Assembly: GCA_013388545.1 (NCBI GenBank) | Contig: JACAFB010000011.1 | Span: 1-64,000 of the forward strand | From: Ignavibacteriaceae bacterium | Lineage (GTDB): Bacteria; Bacteroidota; Ignavibacteria; Ignavibacteriales; Ignavibacteriaceae | Direction: 5' to 3' | DNA length: 64,000 bases | Part shown: positions 36,821-47,075 of the stretch, piece by piece | Layout of the letters: every line of letters starts with the position of its first letter | Numbering within the stretch: the first letter of the stretch is position 1 | Position numbers and translations under genes: made by a program | Notes under the pieces: generated by a model | Seen by the model: the letters and a program-made list of their open reading frames with translations, nothing else | What the model was told of the DNA's origin: nothing | Databases searched by the model: none

Positions 36821-39800
36821 ATGAAACAGATATTTAAATTAACAACATTATTACTTCTCATTCTAATTATCAGCTCCGGAGCTTATGCTCAGTATAAACC
36901 TGGCAAAGAGCGGGGTGACCCGAAAGAAAGAACCAAGGGTCAAATGGAAGGTAATAGAGTGAGAACATCAATTTTCAATTTCGGTCAAACCGGAAGAGAA
37001 GGTGGTTCATTCCCAATTAGTGTTCAAACACCCTACGAATGGCCAAAAAACACTGGTCAGGTATACCTTGCATTAACAGGAATATTTGTTGGCGGTGAAG
37101 TTCAGGATAACCTGGGTGATACCAAGCGCATCATCGATGTTATGAACTATAGGACCTCACCTGAAGGGAAAACCTGGAACTTTGAACCGGTTCCCGGCTA
37201 TTATAACAAAACCGCAAATGAAATAGCTACCAGTGTCAATCCCGAAACCTGGCCTGCTTTCTGGCCTGATAAGATGGTTGATTCCGTTGATCCCGGCTGG
37301 CCCGGAAGCTGGAATGGCTATTTCGGTAAAAACAAATTTAACGCAGATCAGGAAATGTTTTTCCGCTACTCCGATGACAGATATGACAGGTACACTGAAT
37401 ATTTTCCCGATTCAACCGATAATACCCGTAAAGGTCTTGGAATTCTCGTTGATCAAAGAGTATTGGCCTGGAGTCAGATTCTGGTTGAAGATGCAGTTTT
37501 TATTCTTCACAGTATTAAGAACGATGGAACTAAACCAATAAAGAAAACAGGTGTTACCATCTGGTATGCAGACTTTGTTGGTGGTAACGGCGATTCCCAG
37601 GATGATGTTTCTGAATTCGAACTTCTTGAAGATATTGCCTGGACTCGCGATAATGATAACCGGGCGCCTGAATTTGGCAGTAATCCGGTTGGAATGGTTG
37701 CAGTAGCTTTTCTTGAAACCCCCGGTAATGCTCTTGACCGTATTGATAATGATGGTGATGGAGAAAAATTCGGACCGAAGGTTACTGAAGCAATGCTTCT
37801 CGGAGAAAGTGATGCTTCAATTTCAGATCAGGATCCGAGAAGAACCGATGGCATAGATAATAATGGTAATGGTTTGATTGACGAAAATAAAACTCACATT
37901 CCTTTTGGAATTCAGGTGGGGGTCACATATGCTGATTATATCGATCAGAATGGTGATGCAGAAAGTAATGCCCCTGTAGTTACTGCTGAAATGGTTAGTC
38001 TTGTTTTTAGTGATCAATGGAAACGCTGGCCAGCAGATCCCCAGAATGATCCTGTTCAGAATGGACAGGTTCACCTTGTTATGGTTGAGGATGAAGATAT
38101 TGGAAGAGCGTTTCGGGATAATATCGATAACGACGACGACGGGGAAGAGAGCAGTCCGGTTGTAACCCAGGCAATGATAGATCAGGCTGCAGGCGATGCT
38201 CCTTATTTCCGGTATAAAGTTCCCGGTACAAGTATTATACTTTATGATTTAAAGTCTGAAGACCTTGGTAAAAAATATGCCGATGGAATTGATAATAATA
38301 ACGACGGCAGACTCGATGAATTTATGGATGAAGGCATAGATGATATGGTCGATGAATCCAGAGATGACGGAATTGATAACGATGGCGATTGGAATATTTT
38401 GACAGATGATGTTGGTCTTGATGGCGTTCCTCAGACCGGAGACTTTGGCGAGGAGGATGGTATTCCAACCAGTGGTGCTGGCACAGGCTTGCCCGGTGAG
38501 CCTAATGTGGATTTAACTGACGTTTCAGAAACTGATCAGATCGGTATCACTAATGCAGATTATCTTGCCGCAGGAGGATTAAATATTAATAATGACGAAT
38601 TAATGTGGTTTAATTTCATCATCCCGGGAAAATTTTATGATCCGCAGGAAGTAGTTGCCGGTGAGTACGATCTTTTCGTTTCTTCAAGCTATTTCCCAAT
38701 GAAACCAGGACAGATCGAACCAATTTCACTTGCAGTCTTATTTGCAAACGGTCCGCTGCCTGATCCTAACAGTGAATTAAGGAAAGCAGAAATACTTAAG
38801 AAACGAGACAGAGCACAGGAGACTTATAATAATGACTATCAGTTTGCAAACGCACCGATAACTCCTGTACTCACAGCGATTCCCGGTGATAACAAAGTAA
38901 CTTTGTACTGGGATTCTGAAGCTGAAAATACTTTTGATGCTTACATCGATGCAATAGGTGGTAATGGCAGAGACTTTGAGGGTTACCGAATCTACCGTGC
39001 TTCAGATCCCGCATTCCTCGATCCTTTGAATATTACAACGGCAAATGGAACCCCTGTGTTCAGAATCCCGATTGCTATTTTTGACCTGGTTGACGGAATT
39101 AAAGGACTCGATTCTATTGGATTCGAAGGCGTAAAATATAATTTAGGAACTGATTCAGGATTGAAGCATTCATTTGTTGATACAACTGCACTTAACGGAT
39201 TCACTTATTACTACGCTGTTGTTTCTTATGACTTTGGTTTTCCGCAGGGAAATATTATTCCTACAGAAAGTCCGATCAGAGTATCACTTCAACCTGATGG
39301 TGGAGTTAAGCTTGGACCAAACGTAGTGCGCGTAACTCCCGAGGCTCCATCTGCAGGATATATTCAGCCAACACTTGGCAATATCGCTCTTGAATCAGGT
39401 ACAACTACCGGAAAAGTATTTTATGATATCATTGACATAAATAAAATTAAAGATGGTCATGTTTACAAGATTTCATTTGAAGATACGTTAAAAGTTGGTG
39501 GTTCCGGAAAACCTGATACTTTAACAACTAAGAATTTTACCTTGATAGATTCAACCGACAACAAAGTTCTTATTGATAAAAGTACTGAGCTAGCCGCTGA
39601 TTTCGAGCAGCCGCTTATTGATGGTTTCAGACTACGTTTTATTAACGAGTCAAGAGTTGCATTAAATACCGAAACTTCTAAATGGAATGATAATAATATT
39701 CCTCCATTTATTTTTGATAAATTTATCTGGCCTAGCCCTGCATTGAAAGGACAGGAGAATCCGAGCGATTATGTAATTTCCTTCGGTGATGTCGGATTTG

Positions 39801-40495
39801 GAACTTCAACAACATTTAAACTCGGGACGCTGACATTTCCCTCTATGCCTGTAAATTTCAAGGTGTTCAATAAAAGTTCAAATACCGAAATCCAATTCGG
39901 ATTTATTGAACGAGATACTCTCATTGGCGGAAAGGGAAGATTATCTACCAAAGCTGCAAATAAAGACAGGATTGTATTCTTAGAAAAGAATGCCCAGGAT
40001 TCACTTGTCTTTACCTGGTGGTTTTTCCTTGATAAACAGCCGGTTGACTCACTTAACCAGGAAATACCCGGAATTAATGACACAGCTTTCGTATTTCTCA
40101 GAAAGCCATTCCTTTCATCTGATGTATTCAGATTTGTTGCTCAGAAAGGAAAGATTGATAACAAGCTTGCTGCCGAACAGCTAAATCTTATAAAAGTCGT
40201 TCCAAATCCTTATGTTGCTTCGGCAGATTGGGAGCCAAAGAATCCTTATCAATCAGGACGAGGCCCCAGGTCTCTGCACTTTACACATTTACCGAATAAA
40301 TGTACTATCAGAATATTTACAGTTAATGGTGAACTTGTCGATGTAATTGATCATGAATCGCAGTTTAATGATGGCTCTGCTGAATGGGATATGCTTTCAA
40401 AGGATAACCTGTCAATATCATACGGCGTTTATGTTTTTCATATTGATGCCCCGGGCATTGGTGAAAAGATCGGCAAATTTGCTGTAATAAAATAA
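36821..40495 (+). CDS. Large secreted surface protein with Asp-rich repeats and variant T9SS-type C-terminus
   Basis: 1,224 residues, signal peptide ending near 23 (AYAQ). The middle contains repeated acidic motifs such as DRIDNDGDGEKFGP, DGIDNNGNGLIDE, DNIDNDDDGEES and DGIDNNNDGRLDE (about 305-520), which look like calcium loops. A fibronectin-like stretch follows (about 680-830). The last ~90 residues (VVPNPYVASADWEP ... YVFHIDAPGIGEKIGKFAVIK) match the FlgD-like/T9SS sorting fold with VVPNPY in place of NYPNPF. It lies 30 bases after the TonB receptor and 28 before PorV. It is probably the surface-exposed partner of the receptor; no enzyme domain is seen. Confidence 0.85.
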   Translation: MKQIFKLTTLLLLILIISSGAYAQYKPGKERGDPKERTKGQMEGNRVRTSIFNFGQTGREGGSFPISVQTPYEWPKNTGQVYLALTGIFVGGEVQDNLGDTKRIIDVMNYRTSPEGKTWNFEPVPGYYNKTANEIATSVNPETWPAFWPDKMVDSVDPGWPGSWNGYFGKNKFNADQEMFFRYSDDRYDRYTEYFPDSTDNTRKGLGILVDQRVLAWSQILVEDAVFILHSIKNDGTKPIKKTGVTIWYADFVGGNGDSQDDVSEFELLEDIAWTRDNDNRAPEFGSNPVGMVAVAFLETPGNALDRIDNDGDGEKFGPKVTEAMLLGESDASISDQDPRRTDGIDNNGNGLIDENKTHIPFGIQVGVTYADYIDQNGDAESNAPVVTAEMVSLVFSDQWKRWPADPQNDPVQNGQVHLVMVEDEDIGRAFRDNIDNDDDGEESSPVVTQAMIDQAAGDAPYFRYKVPGTSIILYDLKSEDLGKKYADGIDNNNDGRLDEFMDEGIDDMVDESRDDGIDNDGDWNILTDDVGLDGVPQTGDFGEEDGIPTSGAGTGLPGEPNVDLTDVSETDQIGITNADYLAAGGLNINNDELMWFNFIIPGKFYDPQEVVAGEYDLFVSSSYFPMKPGQIEPISLAVLFANGPLPDPNSELRKAEILKKRDRAQETYNNDYQFANAPITPVLTAIPGDNKVTLYWDSEAENTFDAYIDAIGGNGRDFEGYRIYRASDPAFLDPLNITTANGTPVFRIPIAIFDLVDGIKGLDSIGFEGVKYNLGTDSGLKHSFVDTTALNGFTYYYAVVSYDFGFPQGNIIPTESPIRVSLQPDGGVKLGPNVVRVTPEAPSAGYIQPTLGNIALESGTTTGKVFYDIIDINKIKDGHVYKISFEDTLKVGGSGKPDTLTTKNFTLIDSTDNKVLIDKSTELAADFEQPLIDGFRLRFINESRVALNTETSKWNDNNIPPFIFDKFIWPSPALKGQENPSDYVISFGDVGFGTSTTFKLGTLTFPSMPVNFKVFNKSSNTEIQFGFIERDTLIGGKGRLSTKAANKDRIVFLEKNAQDSLVFTWWFFLDKQPVDSLNQEIPGINDTAFVFLRKPFLSSDVFRFVAQKGKIDNKLAAEQLNLIKVVPNPYVASADWEPKNPYQSGRGPRSLHFTHLPNKCTIRIFTVNGELVDVIDHESQFNDGSAEWDMLSKDNLSISYGVYVFHIDAPGIGEKIGKFAVIK

Positions 40496-40523
40496 GTTTT
40501 GAAATTATAACTGAGGTGATAAA

Positions 40524-41555
40524 GTGTTTAACAAAAAAATAATCTTAGCAATAATAATCTCATTTGCTTTAGCCGGTTATATAACAACTGAAGCAAAAGA
40601 AGTTAAAAAGACAGGAACTACAGCAGCCAAGTTCCTTAGTATTGGCATAGGACCACGGGCAAATGCAATGGGTGGTGCCTTTACTTCAATATCAAATGAT
40701 GCATCTGCACTTTACTGGAATCCTGCCGGCATCGCATTGCTGGACAGATACGAAGGTATTTTTACATATACCAGTTTATTTGCAGATATCAATCTTAATT
40801 ATGTAGGAGTTGTTCTTCCGGCCGGAGACTTTGGAAGTTTTGGCTTTGCAGTAACCGTTCTTGATTTTGGCGAAATGGATGTAACTACCGAATACTTCCC
40901 CGATGGAACCGGAGAAAAATTTACAGCAGGAAGTTATGCCTTCGGGCTTACTTATGCCCGCCAGATAACTGAAGATTTTCTGGTTGGAATGAATATAAAA
41001 TACATCAGGGAAAATATCTTTAACTCCAGCGCTGATGGATTTTCATTCGACATCGGAACAATTTTCAACACACCATTTTATGGAATACGTTTTTCGAGCA
41101 GTATCACTAACTATGGTACAAAAATGCAGATGCAGGGCGATGACTTGCTCGTAAGATACGACCCCGACCCGACCCGACAGGGAAATAATGAAACTATCGA
41201 TTCATATCTTTCCACTGATAAATTCGAGCTGCCGCTTCGTTTACAAATTGGACTATCGAAGGATTTTAACTTCCTCGATAACCAGAGATTCACTCTTGCT
41301 GTTGATGCAGTTCATCCTAACGACAACAGCCAGTGGGTAAATATTGGTGGAGAAGTTGCTCTGCTTGATGAACTTGTAATGCTTCGCGCAGGTTATAAAA
41401 CTTTGGGGCTTGAAGACAGCCAGGAAGGATTGACTCTTGGGGCAGGTCTTAATTATGGTGGTTTAGGATTTATAAAAATTTCAGTAGATTATGCATATCA
41501 AGAATATGAATATCTTGGGAATACACACAGTTTTGGGGTGAGATTAGCTTTTTAA
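40524..41555 (+). CDS. PorV/PorQ-like outer-membrane protein (T9SS-associated)
   Basis: 343 residues from a GTG start preceded by GAGGTG. After the signal peptide come the hallmark segments FLSIGIGPRANAMGGAFTSISNDASALYWNPAGIA, characteristic of the PorV/UPF0164 barrel family, then alternating strands to a terminal Phe (GVRLAF). In T9SS, PorV carries cargo from the translocon to the surface attachment machinery. Its place in the middle of this operon suggests a shuttle dedicated to the neighbouring surface proteins rather than the general PorV, but it could equally be the genome's main copy. Confidence 0.87.
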   Translation: MFNKKIILAIIISFALAGYITTEAKEVKKTGTTAAKFLSIGIGPRANAMGGAFTSISNDASALYWNPAGIALLDRYEGIFTYTSLFADINLNYVGVVLPAGDFGSFGFAVTVLDFGEMDVTTEYFPDGTGEKFTAGSYAFGLTYARQITEDFLVGMNIKYIRENIFNSSADGFSFDIGTIFNTPFYGIRFSSSITNYGTKMQMQGDDLLVRYDPDPTRQGNNETIDSYLSTDKFELPLRLQIGLSKDFNFLDNQRFTLAVDAVHPNDNSQWVNIGGEVALLDELVMLRAGYKTLGLEDSQEGLTLGAGLNYGGLGFIKISVDYAYQEYEYLGNTHSFGVRLAF

Positions 41556-41606
41556 CCTGAAACTAACTAATTAAAATATCCTTCAACAAAAGAAAGGACT
41601 AACTAA

Positions 41607-43124
41607 ATGAAAAAATTCCTTGTACTAATTGCTGCATTCGTGCTGGTGGGATTTGGTTCCTCATTAGCTCAGGATTCAGTAGATGTCACATTCAGAGTTA
41701 ATATGAGTGTGAAAATTAAGGAGACTTACTTCAACCCGGCAACTGAAGTTGTTACTGTCCCTGGCGGTTTCAACAACTGGTTGAACGAGCCTCCTGCAAA
41801 TAACACAAAAACTATGTCAGATGCCGACGGTGACAGTATTTATACTAAAACCTATAAGGTGGCAAAAAATACTACCTATGAATATAAATACAACATTGGT
41901 TTGGGTTGGGAAGGTAAAGACGAGCAGATTGGTGGAAACCGATCAGTTGCCGTTGGAACAACCGACCTTGTACTGCCAGTTGTTTGGTTTAATAATGACT
42001 CAATAGTTACTCTTGTTGGAAATGGAAACATTTTATTCAAGGTTGACATGAGCGTTATGTCAGAAGTTGGAATCTTTGACGTAGTAAATGATTCTTTGCA
42101 GGTTAGAGGAAGCTTTAATGGCTGGAGCGATGGTGATCCTCTTCGTTCAAAAATGTTTCAGGATCCACTTGATGCGAACAAATTCTTCCTCAATGTTCCT
42201 TTTACTAATGTGGGTTTGAATGAAGACCAGGCATACAAATTTTATGTTGATCTTGCAAATCCAGGAATCTGGACAGATGGTTGGGAAAGACCAAACTCAC
42301 AAGGTGGTGGAAACAGAAACGTTTTATTCCTTGGTCAGCCTAATCAGGAAGCAAACGATGCCTATTATGATGATATTAGCCCTGAATGGGTAATTGAGGA
42401 TGGTAAAAATCTTTCAGTTACTTTCAGAGTTAATATGCAGCCTGCTACTGCTCCTCCAACCAATTTCAATGCTGCAACAGACACCGTATGGTGGATTTGC
42501 GAACAACCTTCTTTCACTAGAAGTCAGGGCTGGACAGATACAGACGAAATGAAAGTCCTTCAGCTTACCGATCCTGAGTCTGATCTTATTTACACTGGTA
42601 CTCTACAGGTTGCCGATCCTTCGTTCAACTCGTTCCAGTACAGATATGCATTTAAAAACACCAGTGGCTGGTCATTTGAACCAGCAGGCTTTGGTGATTT
42701 TGCTTACAGAGTAAGATACATTGGTCAAAGTGCACCAAGAACTTTCCCTGTTAATCCTTGGACTATGCCGGTTGATACCTGGACTAACTCTGAAGTAAAA
42801 CCAGATCAGGAAACCGATCCTTATACATCTCTTGATGTTGAAGATAATACTCTTGCCCTTGATAAATTTGATCTATCACAGAACTATCCTAATCCTTTCA
42901 ACCCTGCAACTATTATCAGGTTCAATGTTCCTGAAACACAGCTTGTTAGCTTGAAGGTTTATGATGTTCTTGGTAATGAAGTTGCTATTCTTGTTGACAG
43001 AGAAATGTCAGCAGGTCAATATGAGTATTACTTCTCAGCTGCTAATCTCAGCACCGGAGTTTATTTCTATACTCTGACTGCAGGAGATTTTACAGTAACA
43101 AAGAAGATGATGCTTATAAAGTAA
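41607..43124 (+). CDS. Secreted T9SS cargo with carbohydrate-binding-like modules
   Basis: 505 residues, signal peptide ending about 21 (SLAQ). Three repeats of a beta-sandwich module begin with VTFRVNMS/FKVDMSVM/VTFRVNMQ and contain PGGFNNW or RGSFNGW, which resemble the aromatic glucan-contact loops of CBM20/CBM48-type starch-binding domains. The C-terminus is a complete sorting domain (SQNYPNPFNPATIIRF ... YFYTLTAGDFTVTKKMMLIK) with no insertion. It would be exported by T9SS and attached to the surface. It ends the operon at a strong terminator. Starch binding is inferred from the FNxW motif and is not proven. Confidence 0.85.
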   Translation: MKKFLVLIAAFVLVGFGSSLAQDSVDVTFRVNMSVKIKETYFNPATEVVTVPGGFNNWLNEPPANNTKTMSDADGDSIYTKTYKVAKNTTYEYKYNIGLGWEGKDEQIGGNRSVAVGTTDLVLPVVWFNNDSIVTLVGNGNILFKVDMSVMSEVGIFDVVNDSLQVRGSFNGWSDGDPLRSKMFQDPLDANKFFLNVPFTNVGLNEDQAYKFYVDLANPGIWTDGWERPNSQGGGNRNVLFLGQPNQEANDAYYDDISPEWVIEDGKNLSVTFRVNMQPATAPPTNFNAATDTVWWICEQPSFTRSQGWTDTDEMKVLQLTDPESDLIYTGTLQVADPSFNSFQYRYAFKNTSGWSFEPAGFGDFAYRVRYIGQSAPRTFPVNPWTMPVDTWTNSEVKPDQETDPYTSLDVEDNTLALDKFDLSQNYPNPFNPATIIRFNVPETQLVSLKVYDVLGNEVAILVDREMSAGQYEYYFSAANLSTGVYFYTLTAGDFTVTKKMMLIK

Positions 43125-43151
43125 TTTCGGAATTCTTAAAGTTCTGAGGTA

Positions 43152-43177
43152 AAGGCGATCTCCGGATCGCCTTTTTT
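43152..43177 (+). terminator. Rho-independent terminator closing the outer-membrane operon
   Basis: AAGGCGATC/GATCGCCTT stem with a TCCG tetraloop and a following T-run. Confidence 0.93.
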
Positions 43178-43212
43178 GTTTAGAAATTTTAAGTTGTTAT
43201 TAATAATCAGGA

Positions 43213-45123
43213 TTACTTGATTTTAAGTGCTGCCTTTAATTGGTTCTCAACATCTTTTGCCCCGGGAAATTGAGGATTTATCAGTAAACATTTTCTGATG
43301 TAATCAAGTGCCTTTGTGTAATCTTCTTTCGCAATGTATGCTCCTGCAAGGTTATAGAGTACCTGATCATCACCCGAATTATACCGCAGCGACTCTGTCA
43401 TTAGCTCAATTGACCTGTCATAATTTCCCCAAGATAGATTTATAATGCCGAGCCACTTTGAAGAGAATGCATCGGGTTTTAAATCATATCTCTGCTTCAG
43501 GTAATAGTGAGCTTCCTGGTATCTTTGTTTTTTAAGAAGCTGATTTGAAAGGAAATCATAATATTCAACAATTACAGGGAATTGTGCGATAAGTATATCC
43601 ATTTGTTCCTTAAACTTATCGAATTGGTTATTTGATAAGTACCACTGGGCAGCTTTTCGGTGAAGCTCTTCCCAGTTTAATTTTCCCTCAATGCATTCAT
43701 AAGCAATAGAATCAATAAAATCTTTTCTGGGTAAAATCTCTGAAAGAGGTTTCCGCCGGTCTCTTGAAATAAATGGCCAGTCGTTTTTGAGTGCTGTAAT
43801 TCTGTAATTTGCAAGAACAGAATCAAGGCGCGAGAATTTAAAAAATTTATTCGTAAGACTGTCCTGTTTCATTTCGTCAACAGGGACGGGGGATGTTTTA
43901 GGTAAAAAGTTTTTCTTTTTCATAGCTTCAAAAAAGAGTTTACCCATGAACTTGTAGCCATTCAAGGTTGGATGAAGATGTTCGACCATCAGATTATTTC
44001 CAACAATTCCTCCCGGACTAGAAGCATTAAATGCGGAGTCAATATCAACGACAAAGTAATTGAACTCTTTGCCAAATGATTTAATCATTTCATTAATTTT
44101 TTCAGGAGCCCGGAAACGTAATGCATCAAGTTCTTTTGCTCTTATAAAAAGCTGCTTTGCCTCGGAAAAATTCTGTTCGATATACTTTAAGCGTGCTTGT
44201 TCAAATACTTCAGATGCTTTCGGGTGATCTTTGCTTTCAAGTGATACAAATGGGTATTGATCCTTTAAGTTGCTTGTAAGTGTTGAAAGCAATACCGGAA
44301 CCCCGGCGTCTTTAATTCTTTCAAGCACCTCGCGCATATTTCCTTCGAATTGTGCAAGGCCTTCCCGGTATATATCAGAGTTGTATGGAATGAATTGTTC
44401 TTTAACCATTCTTGCCATTAGTGTTTCATCACTTGCGGCGTTTTTATTATCGGAAAGCATCTCTGAAACTTTTCTCAATACGTCTCTCAGCAGTTCATAA
44501 GTTTTAAAGTTGCTCAGGTACAAATTAAGATTAACAAAAAATCTAGATCCTCCGAAAGATTCTGTTGATGCAACTCCCAATGCCCCATAGTATTCATTAT
44601 GCCCCGTATAAATTATTATTAAATCCGGATTTTGATCTATAACCCCATCAACCAAATCCCTGATGGTGTAGCTGTTTACGGCAGTGATGCCAAGATTTAT
44701 TACTTCGATTTTACTTTTCGGGTAAAGAAGTTCCAATCGGGTGCTGATGTATCTTGAAAAAGATCCAAGTGGTGCATAAGGAAATCCGGCTGCACTACTT
44801 TCACCCAAAATAAAAACCCGGAATGAATTTTCTTTTTTTATGGCATCAAATACTTCCTGGTTGGAATACGGAAGACTGTTAGTTGTATAAAAATATCTCC
44901 TTGCCAGTTCAGGATTCAGGATCAATTTCCCTGCAGTTGCTTCAATCCATTGGTCATTATTAAAGCCATAATTAAAAATCCTCAGTGCGAACTCCAGAAT
45001 AACGAAAAATGTTACCGGAATAAGAAGTAATATAAGGTAGAAGATTTTCGGTGGTTTTTTCTTTATCTGCTCTGTGGGTTTTTCAGAGTTCTTGATTTTG
45101 TTTTTATCGCTTTTCTTCGCCAT
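43213..45123 (-). CDS. Membrane-anchored SGNH/GDSL-type hydrolase with C-terminal TPRs
   Basis: 636 residues. A Lys-rich cytoplasmic start and one membrane segment (about 27-48) precede an SGNH domain: block I FILGESSAAG (catalytic Ser about 109), the oxyanion Asn in YTGHNEYYG, and the His in VEHLHPTLNGYKFMG. After a linker, TPR-like helical repeats fill about 480-636 (YNLAGAYIAKEDYTKALDYIRKCL). SGNH enzymes of this sort add or remove acyl groups on surface glycans. It is divergent from a carbamoyltransferase gene, and the two share a 129-base promoter region. The substrate is unknown. Confidence 0.88.
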   Translation of the reverse strand: MAKKSDKNKIKNSEKPTEQIKKKPPKIFYLILLLIPVTFFVILEFALRIFNYGFNNDQWIEATAGKLILNPELARRYFYTTNSLPYSNQEVFDAIKKENSFRVFILGESSAAGFPYAPLGSFSRYISTRLELLYPKSKIEVINLGITAVNSYTIRDLVDGVIDQNPDLIIIYTGHNEYYGALGVASTESFGGSRFFVNLNLYLSNFKTYELLRDVLRKVSEMLSDNKNAASDETLMARMVKEQFIPYNSDIYREGLAQFEGNMREVLERIKDAGVPVLLSTLTSNLKDQYPFVSLESKDHPKASEVFEQARLKYIEQNFSEAKQLFIRAKELDALRFRAPEKINEMIKSFGKEFNYFVVDIDSAFNASSPGGIVGNNLMVEHLHPTLNGYKFMGKLFFEAMKKKNFLPKTSPVPVDEMKQDSLTNKFFKFSRLDSVLANYRITALKNDWPFISRDRRKPLSEILPRKDFIDSIAYECIEGKLNWEELHRKAAQWYLSNNQFDKFKEQMDILIAQFPVIVEYYDFLSNQLLKKQRYQEAHYYLKQRYDLKPDAFSSKWLGIINLSWGNYDRSIELMTESLRYNSGDDQVLYNLAGAYIAKEDYTKALDYIRKCLLINPQFPGAKDVENQLKAALKIK

Positions 45124-45252
45124 TATTATTCAGTATTATTATTCAAACTTTTATGACCTTAATATAATTTTAAGAAACAATAAATTAAAAGTATCTTTAG
45201 CACCCTGTTTATGGTTTTTAATTTCATCTTTAAAGGCGTAGAAAAAATTTAG

Positions 45253-47070
45253 ATGTATATACTGGGTATTTCTGCATATTACCACGATAGTGCTGCATGT
45301 ATTGTAAAGGATGGTGAAATTATTGCAGCAGCGCAGGAAGAGCGCTTCACCCGTAAGAAGCATGATCACAATTTCCCTGTTAACTCTATTCGATTTTGTC
45401 TAGACTTTGCCGGCATAAAAAGCAATGACCTTGAAATTGTTGCTTTTTATGATAAACCCTTTCTCAAATTTGAAAGACTGCTTGAAACATATTTGACTTA
45501 TGCACCGGTGGGAATCAAATCTTTTATCAAAGCGATGCCTCTGTGGATAAGAGAAAAGCTCTGGATGAAAGAATTGATTAAAAAAGAGCTCAGCTTTGAA
45601 GGAAAAATTATTTTTCCCGAACATCACCTTTCTCACGCAGCTTCGGCATTTTATCCCTCTCCCTTCGATGAATCAGCAATACTTACTATGGATGGAGTTG
45701 GTGAATGGACAACAACAAGCTTTGGTGTTGGTAAAAACAATAGCATAGAATTGTTTGCCGAAATAAGGTTTCCCCACTCTTTGGGACTGCTTTATTCTGC
45801 ATTCACATATTACACAGGTTTTAAAGTGAATTCAGGTGAATACAAAGTAATGGGTCTTGCACCTTACGGGGAACCTAAATACAAGCATATCATCTTAAAA
45901 GAGTTGATTGATTTGAGAGAAGATGGCTCATTTAAAATGAATATGAACTATTTTAATTATTGTGCCGGGTTAACGATGACTAATGAAAAGTTTCATAAAC
46001 TTTTTGGAGGTCCTCCCCGTGAACCTGAATCTAAACTGACACAAAAAGAAATGGATTTAGCCCGTTCACTTCAGGAAGTTACAGAAGAGATCGTGCTGAA
46101 AATGGGTAACAATGTATTTGTTGAAACGAATCAAAAAAACCTTGTACTGGCCGGAGGAGTTGCACTTAATTGTGTTGCAAATGGAAGATTGCTTCGAGAA
46201 GGACCATTTGAAAAAATATGGATACAGCCTGCAGCTGGAGATGCAGGAGGTGCTCTTGGGGCTGCTTTAGCTGCCTGGTATTGCTATCTTGGAAATCCCA
46301 GAATAATTACTTCCGAATTGGATACTCAGAAAGGATCTTATCTTGGTCCGCAATATAATAACGGGCAAATAGAAAAGTTTATTAAAGAGAATAATATTGA
46401 TGCAGTAAAGTTGGATGATGATGAGCTGATAAAAATCGTTGGTGATTTTATTGCTCAGGAAAAAGTTGTAGGCTGGTTTAGCGGAAGAATGGAATTTGGG
46501 CCAAGAGCACTTGGCGCCAGATCAATTATCGGTGATGCCCGTTCCCCCAAAATGCAAAGCATAATGAATCTTAAAATAAAATTCAGAGAAAGTTTTCGAC
46601 CGTTCGCTCCTTCTGTTCTTGCGGAAAAAGTTTCTGAGTATTTTGAAATGAACACAGAAAGCCCTTATATGCTTTTGGTTGCAGATGTAAAGAAAAGCAG
46701 ACAAAAGAAAATGAGTGAATCTGAAAAAGAACTGTTTGGAATCGATAAATTAAATGTAGTTCGCTCAGATATTCCCGCAATTACTCATATAGACTATTCT
46801 GCAAGGATTCAAACTGTGCACAAAGAAACTAACCCGAGATATCACAGCCTCTTAAAATATTTTGATGAGAAATATAATTGTGCAGTTATAATTAATACCT
46901 CATTTAATGTTCGCGGTGAACCTATTGTCTGTTCACCAAAAGATGCATATACCTGTTTTATGCGTACCGATATGGATTATCTTGTCCTGGAAAATTTTCT
47001 GATCGACAAGAAAAAACAAAAACCGCTTAGCAGCGACATCGATTGGAAAAAAGAATTTCAGCTTGATTAA
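45253..47070 (+). CDS. NodU/CmcH-family carbamoyltransferase
   Basis: 605 residues. The N-terminal Kae1/ASKHA-like domain starts MYILGISAYYHDSAACIV and has the metal-binding HHLSHAASAF and LTMDGVGEW; NLVLAGGVALNCVANG binds nucleotide. The C-terminal YrdC-like part carries FGPRALGARSIIGDAR and NTSFNVRGEPIVCSP. The enzyme transfers a carbamoyl group from carbamoyl phosphate, via carbamoyl-AMP, to a hydroxyl on a sugar or natural product. Its neighbours are an SxtJ-like gene 5 bases downstream, a DUF5989 gene and an SGNH hydrolase gene. A surface glycan is the likely acceptor, by context only. Confidence 0.94.
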   Translation: MYILGISAYYHDSAACIVKDGEIIAAAQEERFTRKKHDHNFPVNSIRFCLDFAGIKSNDLEIVAFYDKPFLKFERLLETYLTYAPVGIKSFIKAMPLWIREKLWMKELIKKELSFEGKIIFPEHHLSHAASAFYPSPFDESAILTMDGVGEWTTTSFGVGKNNSIELFAEIRFPHSLGLLYSAFTYYTGFKVNSGEYKVMGLAPYGEPKYKHIILKELIDLREDGSFKMNMNYFNYCAGLTMTNEKFHKLFGGPPREPESKLTQKEMDLARSLQEVTEEIVLKMGNNVFVETNQKNLVLAGGVALNCVANGRLLREGPFEKIWIQPAAGDAGGALGAALAAWYCYLGNPRIITSELDTQKGSYLGPQYNNGQIEKFIKENNIDAVKLDDDELIKIVGDFIAQEKVVGWFSGRMEFGPRALGARSIIGDARSPKMQSIMNLKIKFRESFRPFAPSVLAEKVSEYFEMNTESPYMLLVADVKKSRQKKMSESEKELFGIDKLNVVRSDIPAITHIDYSARIQTVHKETNPRYHSLLKYFDEKYNCAVIINTSFNVRGEPIVCSPKDAYTCFMRTDMDYLVLENFLIDKKKQKPLSSDIDWKKEFQLD

Positions 47071-47075
47071 AAATT

